From NCBI RefSeq assembly GCF_001949145.1, contig NW_019091474.1, positions 1 to 23,560 of the forward strand: a DNA stretch of 23,560 bases, given 5' to 3'. Shown here piece after piece: positions 11,214 to 21,200 of the stretch. A program made the translations under genes and the position numbers. A model generated the notes under the pieces. That model had not been told where the DNA came from and ran no database searches. It saw nothing but the letters and a program-made list of their open reading frames with translations. This stretch comes from Acanthaster planci. Its lineage: Eukaryota > Echinodermata > Asteroidea > Valvatida > Acanthasteridae. Every line of letters starts with the position of its first letter. Positions within the stretch are counted from its first letter, which is position 1.

Positions 11214-11228
11214 CCACGAGAGGGCGCT
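11214..11228 (+). promoter_or_regulatory. CTCF-like motif CCACGAGAGGGCGCT
   Basis: The 14-base core agrees with the bilaterian CTCF consensus CCASYAGRKGGCRS except at position 5 (G for C/T). It stands alone in non-coding DNA between the transposon and the SULT gene. A single match of this kind can be chance. Confidence 0.2.
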
Positions 11229-12358
11229 TTTCCTTAATAGCAACGCAAGCTCCTTTGGTATTAACTAAGTATCTCTGGGTTCACAAACGACTGGGAAACG
11301 TTATGGTTGCAGTTGCAATCGGTAACAACAAAGTGAACACTCCTGGTCCTGACCAACGCGGTTTCTTTCATCGGATAAGGGGGGGAGGTGCTTCTGCTTG
11401 AGGTAGATGGTCCTAATTAACAGAGCTGAATAGGTCTATAAGGAGAGTAGTGCCAACTTCAGACTTAGGAACCAACATTTCTGTTCATTGTATGTGCCGT
11501 ACAACATGCATTTAATGTGTGTTATGATTGTCCATGTGCACTGACGCAAAATCCACCTGTTTGGTCTCAACAACTGATGCACTGATGTCACAACTCTCTC
11601 TGTAAACTTTTCTGGGCTTAAATAAAGTGTTGCGCCATCATTTAAGATGTCTATTTTTAATGTGTCGGTCGTTCTAAGCTTCAGATTTAGTAAATGGTAA
11701 TATTGTTTATCTACAGAGACAGATTGGAAAATGCTCAGTGCAAATCTGCACAGTGACCCAGGTCTAATTCACACGGCCATAAGTTAAGTTACACCATCCT
11801 CGATCTTATATTTGTCAAAACGGTGACTAGTTTCGACAGTGCAATGTCATTAAGGATAATGAACTTACACGTGTAATGGCGAATCCTGCGGCAACGTACA
11901 TCATGAAATTAGATGAACTCAGAATTCAGAATTAACGGTAATTAGGCTACCCTAACTTATCCAAACCATTCATTTTACAACGTAATAGTGAGTAGAATAC
12001 TGGTAGTGTTTTTAATATATTTTTGACCTTTTTTTAAAAACAATCAAGAGTTTACAGTGAACTAAAGATGATCAAGCACCTTAAAAAAAGTCAAACCAAA
12101 CCACTGTTGTTCCACCCCCCCAAAAAAAATTATGTGGGAAATAATCAATTGTCATAAATAACCCTGGTAAAGATAATCAACTGTAAAGAACGTTCATCGC
12201 CATCTTGAGAGCCTTTCATATTTCACAGCTTATTTGAGCCAACTATGTTTCTGTGACAAACATTTTGTTAAGTGTCGGATACAATGTTCAGAAATTTTTT
12301 GACAGTACTTCTCCCCTTGGCTCTTGTTTACTACGCTTAACTTTCCACAGTGTTGTGG

Positions 12359-12470
12359 TCGAGTCACCAATGTCGAGTCCGAGTCAGAGTCCTGGGGTCT
12401 CAAGCCTCGAGTCCGAGTCCAAGTCTCGAGTCACAAACCACCAGTCCGAGTCCCGAGTCACAAGTCGTGA
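12359..12470. repeat. Degenerate (GAGTCC)n minisatellite
   Basis: GAGTC occurs nine times in about 110 bases, mostly as CGAGTC or GAGTCC, mixed with AAGTC and CAGTC variants. A short relative, CCGAGTCCGAGTC, is present at 2268-2280. An open reading frame crosses the array, but its Ser/Glu-rich content simply follows the repeat. Confidence 0.7.
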
Positions 12471-13434
12471 ATTAAGTTGTCCAACCAAGTATTCTAAGTC
12501 TATCAAACCACGGAGGAACATATATGATCTAAGTTGTAAGTTCGTTGTGTGTTGTTTTGTTTGATGTTGATTAAATTACATCCATTGCAAAAGCTATGGG
12601 TACTTTTTTGCCTATGAAAATCATCCACTATTTAAACTTTAAACTCTAGTATCTTTATTTCTTTAGATAGGGAGTAAAAGGCTAAGCCGGTTTTAAAGTA
12701 CATTTAAGACGGGCTCAAAAAATGCGTGAGCCAAAGATGAGGGATTTAAAACCCTTTTATCGTCACGCTCAGTGCAGGCCACGCATCTTTATTTAGTATG
12801 GCCATTTGGCTAAAAGTGGTCGTATTCGCAACTGCATGGCTCTGGAGACTATAAGGCTAGTAGTGATGCCCGTCTAACCAGTCGATATTACGTAATTTTA
12901 ACGGACGTTCGACCAATTACAAGGCCAAATTTGGCCCACATGACCCTTATTAACATAGAATGAGGAACGGAAATATTCCACCAGTGTAGGAGTGTTTGGT
13001 AACTTTATGAGGGGCTACCGTAAATTAAATATCACAGGAGTGTATCATTTTAAGTATCGTCTTGGAGTTGTGTATTCACTACGTAGCTGAAACAACAATA
13101 TGCATTTTCCAAATTGCAATGTAAGATTTTCTTTAGATGAGTATGTACTTAGGTGTGTATGAAGGCCTACGGTACAGGAGCACGAGCAAGTGGCCTATAA
13201 AGTAGGAACATACGTGCACACAGTAGGTATAAGCCCAATTTTTGGTAAAGAATACCACAAAAGTTAATAATAGCACATTTTCTAAATTAACCCAGTAAAT
13301 TCCTATGATGGTACTCAAAGACCTTTACCATGAAATTATGGCACAACAGGATAAAATATGCGGAGCTCTGGAAGTGCCATTCAACTTGATGAGATCTTGG
13401 CATTTTGTTTCTCAATATGATGACATACGAAAGT
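12471..13434. other. Non-coding stretch with nothing recognised
   Basis: AT-rich, with only short open frames lacking domain signatures on either strand. Confidence 0.45.
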
Positions 13435-13467
13435 CAAGACGTTAATATCCTGAGATAATTTTCCGTG

Positions 13468-13582
13468 GGATGACGATATCCTTAGATAATTTATTCCGTG
13501 ACGACGACATCCAGCAAGTGTGATGTCTACCCTTTTACAATGTCGTCACCCCATGCTAAATTATTTCTGGATGTCTTCATCC
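13468..13582. repeat. Imperfect palindrome with GGATGACGATATCC arms
   Basis: The left arm GGATGACGATATCC, a short gap, then ATAATTTA and TGACGACGACATCC matches the reverse complement of the right arm: GGATGAAGACATCC, a short gap, ATAATTTA, then TGACGACATTG. Similar words occur just outside: an earlier direct copy of the left arm (TCCTGAGATAATTTTCCGTG, 13449-13468) and AAGACG at both outer edges (13435 and 13607). It resembles a small MITE with nested direct and inverted repeats. Confidence 0.5.
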
Positions 13583-13609
13583 AGTTGTTTATACGATGTC
13601 GTCTTCCCA

Positions 13610-14699
13610 CTTAAGGAGCATGGGAGTATTTTTGGTCCGCAAACTGAGCTGGAATGGCAAGCCAGCTGAAGCAATGCTGCCCCCGTTGACAGCACAAAGC
13701 TCGCTACTGATGCATAATAGATGCAATACAGTGGCATTGTTTGGGTACAATGATAGTTCATTCCGATATAAGGTGACAAAGACCAAATGGAAAATTGTTG
13801 GAGGAACTAACATTTGTGCCACAATTCCGGTCACAATGTTTACAATTGGCCAAGCGCATGTAAAAACGTCCCGTTGTGGTCCGTGTGAGCCTATTTCAAG
13901 CATGCAAAAGGGGAGAACAGACAGGGGTTGTTTTTCCACGACCTTTCCCCATGGCAGAATTCTTATTGGGTCCCACTCAACGGTCACTTTTAACGTCAGG
14001 GCTTCCCCTTAGCCAGGGGAAAAAAAAAACGAGGCGGCCTGTGGCCAAGTCCCAGAGAAACGTGTATACTGTTGATGGGCTAAGCTACATCGAACACAAC
14101 TTGGTCTGTTGCAAGCGTGCGATACTGCACGTACTGTGTGCGATCATGCAATATACATGTACGTGTACACTGTATTAAAATGTAGGCGTTCTGCCGATGC
14201 GGTCATCAAATCAGCCTGGGAGCGCAAACGGTCAAAAGGGGTTTTTATGGGCGGGGAAACACAGGATCATTGTATTCCTTTTGAGGTCACGATTAATGGG
14301 GTAAACATTGGATTGGTGATGTTTTTGAAATGATTACGTATTTATTGTTATTTCGAAATACTTCACTTGAACTAGATGTTTTCTATTTCTGTTTAATAAC
14401 CTTTAACCGCATGGCTGTAATAGGGAGCCCTCAAGTGTAAGAACTGTGGGACTTCTCTATATTAGATCCAATGGTGTATCTACTAATACGTGTTTCAGTT
14501 TCAAGATCAAAGTTACGGAAATGCTGCTAATGAAACTGGTAACAGTCATTGCAGGAATAGTTTGGATTAAGTTGGACTGCTTGTTGCAAGGAATACTAGG
14601 GAAAAAGGTTCAGAACTCTGTGAATTGCGACTGCGATGGCTAATCTATAATAAAAGCTTAATTTGGGGTTTTGAGAATTATATCATTTTTCCATAAAAA
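13610..14699. other. Non-coding stretch with overlapping open frames on both strands
   Basis: A 138-codon plus-strand frame (13596-14012) and a 132-codon minus-strand frame (13987-13589) overlap almost completely. Neither shows a recognisable domain, and mutual overlap suggests a chance lack of stops. An A9 run lies at 14020-14029. Confidence 0.35.
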
Positions 14700-15032
14700 G
14701 ATTACCCAAACGATGTGCCACCATATCACCATGAAATTTTTGTGAAACATCGTGAAAACATTAGGCATAACATGTCTATCCCGTTTCAAAAAGCTGTTTC
14801 TGGAACAAACATTGACAACAACGTTGTTATGATTTTAACATGACACTTAACAATCAAGACAGAATGACATTGTTAAAATGTCACATTAAGATTTTTTTGA
14901 AATGCTTTGTTAACATCTATGTAACATCCCCAGGAGCATGTCGCTTTAACATTATCAAACAATATCAGCGTGACATTGGACGTAACATTTTAAAAAGTGT
15001 TTTATTAACATCAATGTGTCCGCTGGGTTAAT
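14700..15032. repeat. TAACAT/TGACATT-rich repeat, possible MITE
   Basis: TAACAT, AACATT, AATGTC and their complements recur many times, with a perfect 7 bp hairpin TGACATT/AATGTCA at 14865-14883. The left edge ATTACCCAAACG and the reverse complement of the right edge ATTAACCCAGCGG are similar and may be degenerate terminal repeats. The sequence just beyond the SULT stop runs into it, so the SULT 3' UTR may end inside it. Confidence 0.4.
15001..15006 (-). promoter_or_regulatory. Candidate polyadenylation signal for the SULT gene
   Basis: The plus strand reads TTTATT, which is AATAAA on the minus strand, about 180 bases past the SULT stop codon. That is a plausible 3' UTR length. It lies at the right edge of the TAACAT-rich repeat, so the repeat may have supplied it. 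AATAAA is common in AT-rich DNA, hence the modest confidence. Confidence 0.35.
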
Positions 15033-15182
15033 GACTGGTCTTGGAATTCCTGTGGTATGCGCTTTGGGTTGTTTACAGTAGTGTACAAGAGAAATAAAAT
15101 AATTAAGAATAGGCCAGTGCTTAAATCTACAAAGCCGACAAGTTGCAAAAGTCGCATTGCGGCCAGCCGGTCCGATGATTGG

Positions 15183-15292
15183 CTAATTGTAGTCAAAGGT
15201 GAGCCCAGTACCACGCAGTTTCTCCTCAATGTGGGCGTCCATCGCCTCGTTCTGAGCCACAGTGAAGTGGGTCTTCCAGTTCCCGACCACAC
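15183..15292 (-). CDS. SULT terminal exon with dimerisation motif and stop
   Basis: This 110 bp exon follows the acceptor ATTTTCAG. It completes the glycine of RKG and encodes [18 protein letters not shown] and then a short C-terminus ending GLTFDYN before [13 protein letters not shown] fits the KxxxTVxxxE SULT dimer motif. The intron before it is about 3.45 kb, much longer than the other introns inside the coding region, because a Penelope-like element and foldback elements have inserted there. Confidence 0.95.
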
Positions 15293-18200
15293 CTGAAAAT
15301 TGACACGAGCAACGGTAGAAGTTATTGCTCAATGGCTATTTCAACCCTCTCTCCTTCTTCGCTGTTCTCTATATATACTAACGGGATAGCGCGCACCATC
15401 TTGTCGCCGTGCATTGATATGACACAATAGCTCCTCCCTCTGTATGGGCTGTCCATGGATCGTATCCTTGTAATCAGTCGACATGTCATAAATCAATACA
15501 CTCAATGGATTTTTTCTCGCAAAGACGCTCTATCCAGGTTCAATAACTTTATTTCCAGGTTTTCGAGCGATAGTGAGTGAATAATTCTTGGATTAGACAC
15601 GGTTAAAGAGTTATTTTCTTTTATTTGAGTAACTCTGCAGGAAAAAACCCAGAATGCACATAAAAATGGTTTGCAAGTGCCCAGAAATAATATCTCAATG
15701 TGATTAACATGTTGAGTCTCCCGTTGAGGTTTTACTGAGCTCAAGGGCGCAATGTGAGCTACCCAGATGGTTCCGTGGGGCACGCTGCCTACCGCAAACC
15801 GACCCACGCAGACCGGTACCTACACAGCCCATCGTTCTATCATCCCAGTATCAAGTCATCAGTCAACTGTGCCCTGGTGCAGCGAGCCTACAAGTCTGAG
15901 ACCAAGAATACATCCAAGAAAAACTCAAGCACATCCCAAGAGCCCCCAAGAGCAACCGTTACCGCCAAGATCATCAAGAACCCGAAATCACGGACTGTCG
16001 GGTCTTCTATACTCAAAGTCAACCACCCTCGTACAAGGCAACGGTGACCCTACCATACATAGGAAATGCATCCCACAGGATCCAACGCATCCTTCACCAA
16101 GCCAACATCCGACCATTCCACACTGCAGCCAAGAAACTTCAAGCCATCCTACAGGCCCAAGAAGGACAACCAACGCCATCAGACGAAAGCTGGTGTCTAC
16201 ATGATCCCCTGCGAATTTGGGAAGGTGTATATCGGCGAGACTGGTCGGGACTTGCTCTTCGGACTCAAAGAAGACATTGCGCATGGACCCAGAGGTGACT
16301 ACGATGAATCAGCGATTGTCAAGCACTGATGAAGGATCACGCCATCAACTGGCAAGCAGCTCAACTCATCGCTCCGGTCAACAGATGGTACTCAAGACGC
16401 GTCAGGGAAGCAATCAAGATGTACAAGCACGACACAGTGCCCCAAAAAGTTAGCTTCCACATCAGCAGCACCTGGCACTCCATATTATCCTCCCAGACCA
16501 ATGGGTCATCTATACCCATGGTTCCTAGTTTCTCCTCCCGCTACACCCAATGCCCCACTGCCACACATCAATGAGTACACTCAATAGCCTTTTAGTCCAG
16601 CGGATCCACCATCAAGCAAGCCGTTCTGCCCCAGTGCACTCTCAGTATCCTCTCCAGCGCTTATAACATACGCAGCAAGGTATGACACGGAGAGAACCCC
16701 CCTGCTTTGTGTTGGTTATTGTCTCGCAGGAATCTGGGGAATTCCTTTCAGACATCTTGGGGGGGTGTTAAGTAACAATAGTCTGGAATGTATATAGGGA
16801 TTGGACATGTTAGGGGGGGTACCCCTCGGTCTCATTTCTTGCTGGGTATAGCTTATGACCAGCATCATCAGGCAACCAGTCACCCACTTGAAGACGAACT
16901 GAGTGTAGTGTTTCGAACGTCGAGAGCCCAGCATCGGTTTTTCTCTAAGCCACAAACTCATAAATATATATGGTGTACTATTTACAACACACATTTCTGC
17001 CTCTCTCTAGCCTCTTCCAAGGCGACACACGATGCCTCCCTTGCGTCGGGTCGCACCGTCGCCTTCTCGCCATTACGTTTGTACACACACGTCGTGCAGT
17101 CGCGCGTCCTGCTGTTTTAGATCCTTTCCTTGTTACATTTTTTCCGCCTAAACGTCGCCCCTTCCGTCGCGCGTCGCGTCACCTACTACGTCGCCTGAAG
17201 CACGACGCGACGCACGTCCCGATGCACGACGCGACACGTCGTGTGCTGTCGCCCTTTGCTTCATGGTATTTATAAGGGGCGCCTTTACTGTTATCTTTAA
17301 TTTCCGTCCCCCGTGCTTGGAAAGTACCTGCTAATCGCTCTTTGGTGCTGTTTTTTTCTTGATTTTATCCCATCCATTTAACCATTAGGTTTAATTATTT
17401 CTTTTGAGCAAAAACAAAATCCGTTTATGTAGGAACCGCTGTCTCAGTGGAAGCCCAGAATTCGTCACTCTATTTACCCAGCCCATGATTTCTTTTCAAT
17501 ACCGTCGATGCAGTTCCCATTTGTGGTAGATTTGTAACCTTATAGATACCGGTATTTCTCCGTGGTCCATCCCGGTAATTTCTAAGTAGTACTCCCAGTT
17601 CTCCAGACAATTTGTCTACAATTGTACGGCCGTAATTTTGACCACGTGTTTAGGAAGTTACCGCCAAGCCTGCTCTATAATATGTTGCCAGTATTTTGGG
17701 GCATATTGCGTAGTTCTTCTACCATGTATATCATACGAATGGATAATATTTCAAAAGCTTCACGCGACTCTGACGCGATTGTACAAGCTAGGGTGTATTA
17801 TTTATGACAAACATTTCTCTCTCTTTAGCCTCCCTTCATGCGACGCAAATACACGACGCGACAGCATTATGGCTCCCTAACGTCGTGCCGTTGGGTCGCA
17901 CTGTCGCCTTCTTGCCATTACATTTGTACACACACGACGCGTCGGGTCGTGAGTCGGGTCGTGCCGACGCGTCGTGCTGTATTAGGTCCTTTCTTAGTTG
18001 CATTTTTCCCGCCTAAACGTCGCCCCTTCCGTCGCCCGTCGTGTCGTACCAACGTGCTTCGCGTCGTTCGTCGTGTCGTGCATTGCATCGTCTATTACGT
18101 CGCCTGAAGTACGACGCGACGCACACGACGCACGACGCGACGTTTGTGTACAAACGCAATGGAAAGAAGGCGACAGTGCGGCCGGACGGCATGACGCAAG

Positions 18201-21200
18201 AGAACCGTCGTGTCGTCGCGTCGTGTAGTTGCATCGCCTGGAGGGAGGTTGGAGAGGGAGAGAAATGTGTGTCGTAAATAGTACATCATTAAAAAAATTT
18301 TCCTTCTACATAGTGCAACCGCAAGCCTAACCTAATTCAGTAGCTTCAAGTCTTATCCGCCCTTATTTCGTTGAATGGTGTTTTTTAAACCTCGGCTCCT
18401 CGATCCTCTTAGCCTTTGTGTTTTAGCTTTTGACTTGTGGAAAGGATTAAGCGAACAGTTCATCACCAACACTAAGCAACGTATAGCAGTGGAGATCGCT
18501 TTGGTTAACTATGAATGCTGCCACTCTGCGACCCTTTATATGAATTTGAACGGTAATGATTAATATTCTGGACATTATCTTGAAACCCGTTGACCAACTT
18601 TTGAAATTTAAAGACGAATTTGTTTTTGGCAAGGGTGTTTTTTTTTCTGAGACTAAATTGAAAATGTCATGGGGTGAATTGGAATGAGAGACGTTTTAAA
18701 ATAACTGGGAAAACACGAATTAACCGCTGGTTCAGCTATTTACCTTTCCTCATAAAGACGCCTTGGGATTCATCATGACCGAGCATGGTGCCCAGGTTGG
18801 CCATTGGGTTTTTCTTCATGTTTGCAAAACTGCAGTGGTCTGTAATGGCATCCAATGTCTCGGCTGATAGATTCTTGCCCAAGAACTTGCTGACCCTCTC
18901 GACGTTACCTCTCAGGTCCTACATCGCAGATAAAGAAAAAGCATACAGTGGTGAAACTATTGTTTATATTATAAAATTTAAAACACATATTGAGAATCAA
19001 TCACTTAGCATTTGTCAACGGTAGCGTATCACGTGGAAGAAGATCGGAGACAGAAAGCCTTTTAAGTTGGGAACCCAATTTCTTACATAAAAACATTTTG
19101 CTGTGATTGAATTAATATTCTGATCTTACCACTGCCATTTTTTTCAACAGTTCCAACAGATGTCTGCCAGGTGCCCTGAAGCATTCTATTTTTACAGAAC
19201 ATGTCATAAATTACGTCATTAGTAGTTTTTTTGAGACAGCAGAAACTAAATATCAGGGGTCGACTTGACGGTCTTCCAGTTCCTTGACGGAATACAACTA
19301 GCCCACTGTTGGAAGAGATGGGGCAAAAAAATATGCCCCCGAAACGTGAGAATTCATCTACAAAGAATTGAATTTTTATATTCGGCTGTCCGTTGTGCAT
19401 TTGCCGCACAAATGGAGCAACAGACACCATACGCCGACACTTGTAACACCGACACTTAAACGAAAACTATTGTCGTTCATCTTGGACTTGTTATGGCCTT
19501 TCTCCAAGGTGCTTGCGAGGTATTTTGGCACCGTCTTCTTTTGTAACTGTTTGCGTTTGACACATCTGGACTTCTCTTTAAGGTGCCCTCCTCTGCCCAA
19601 TCACTTTAATTCCATGGTCAATCACTCACCTGCTTCATGTCTTCATACTTCAGCACGAGAATGTTTGGGTCGTTGCGTTTTTCCCAGAAGAACAAATAAT
19701 GATCCCACCACGGTCCGTAAGAAACTGGGAGATGCAAAATGAGAGAAAAAATTCAATGCAGCTTTAGCGAGAGAGCGCTTCAACAGATATGCGAACAAAT
19801 TATTTGGGGATTATTTGTAAATATGGCTTGCCTGGAAGCAGACTGTCTTAATCAAAATTAAGATTATTCTCAAGACGAAGGATCGGGTTTGCAGAAATGG
19901 CGTCCCTGGAATGCTGCATGTCAGATTTTGCCCCTACATGCATGCATGTGTTCGGTTACATGAAGTGGGCAACATTTTCATTTAGCATTTAATAGTGTCG
20001 TGTTGATTATCTAAGTTTTTTAATAACTGCGTTAGATGTTTCAATACTTTGTGAATTATTTTTTCACTTGGATGTTGAAGACCACAGTTTACCAGCCAAT
20101 GTTTGGCAAAAAGTATGTGATATTGAAAAAGAGAGCCCGATATAGTTGTATTGAATTTATGCCTGTGTTGTACATGTCAGCGTGCATGGTTGTTTGTTAC
20201 ATTCGGTCGTTTTGTGCTGATTTTGATTTGTTTTGATCAGTGCTTTTGTTTAAGTTTCTGTACTGGATTTTTATCTTTTTTTATCTTTTTGTCTTTTTTC
20301 CTTTTGGCTTTTCAAAATGGTGGTCCCCGCTTGCCTCTGCCGAGAATTGCCACCAACCAACCAACCAACCAACCAACCAACCCAACAAACAAAACAAACA
20401 AAACAAAACGAGCGAACGAACAATAAACAAACTCTTAACAAACAAAACACACAAAACAGTAAAATGAAATAAAAAACAACAAATCTTACCATCTCCGGTT
20501 AGCATTTTATTTAGGAACTCCTCGAATGTTTCATTTAGCGAGTCCTGTGACGGGTTGACCATTTTCATGAAGTAAAAGTAGGACACGGTCAGGTCCTTAG
20601 GATTGCGCATGACATAGACGATCTTGGGGCGCCTCTCCCACATCTGAGGCGGCAGGAACTGGCCAGGCAGGTGGGTTTTGAGGACCCGTGGGGAAGGTAT
20701 CTCCTCGGCGATTTCATGACAAGCTGGCAGCTGTGGGTAGGAAAAAACATGTCTTTCGGTTGTTACAAATGACGTTGAACACTTACGTCAACATCTGGAT
20801 CCAATCGCACGCACTGCAGGCCTTTTTGAAACGGTATTACCAACTTCTTGGGTGAAAAAAGATGTTGGTTTGGGCCAGAAATTCCAATTTGTCTGGCCTT
20901 AATACCCGAGCCAGCACCTGGATACACGGCTACCACTCTTTTAACAGCGAGCCTGCAATTAATGTCCTTCGATCATACCACTGTGAATATTGAATATAGC
21001 TCTCATTCATCCATCAGCATCTTGTTTTGCTTCTGAATGAAATTTGCCTATCCAATGGTTACTTCGATTTGTTTAGTTGCAAACAGTTTCAAACACGTAA
21101 CACGCAAGGAAAGATCTAAAAGTAAATAGGCGGTGGGGTACTGGTTTTTCGGGGCCACAAAATTTGGAACTATTTCCACGAAAGATTTTAAGGCCATTGT

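Larger units (their letters stand above)
10380..12358. other. Non-coding stretch between transposon and GAGTCC array
   Basis: Apart from the TACATG run and the CTCF-like motif I find no genes, splice-flanked exons with family motifs, or clear inverted repeats. Confidence 0.45.

Noticed and set aside
12253-12564. 103-codon plus-strand frame with Ser/Glu-rich middle
   Set aside because: The middle is the GAGTCC array; flanks have no recognisable domain.
13589-14012. Overlapping 138- and 132-codon frames on opposite strands
   Set aside because: Both strands open over the same DNA with no family motif on either; most likely a chance gap in stop codons.
16320-16345. CTGATGA motif considered as a hammerhead ribozyme core
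   Set aside because: It lies inside the GIY-YIG coding remnant and lacks a paired GAAA and stem arrangement.
16716-16994. 92-codon minus-strand frame over the Penelope 3' region
   Set aside because: No family motif, and it runs antisense through probable element UTR into the foldback arm.
17838-18277. Arg/Val/Ser-rich frames on both strands
   Set aside because: Products of the CGACG-rich foldback arms; codon content simply follows the pentamer repeat.
20281-20489. Downstream extension of the SULT RNPKD exon as one continuous frame
   Set aside because: The sequence after 20490 is a GTAAGA donor followed by repeat-derived Phe/Leu/Val text. The next exon at 19724 fits the phase exactly.
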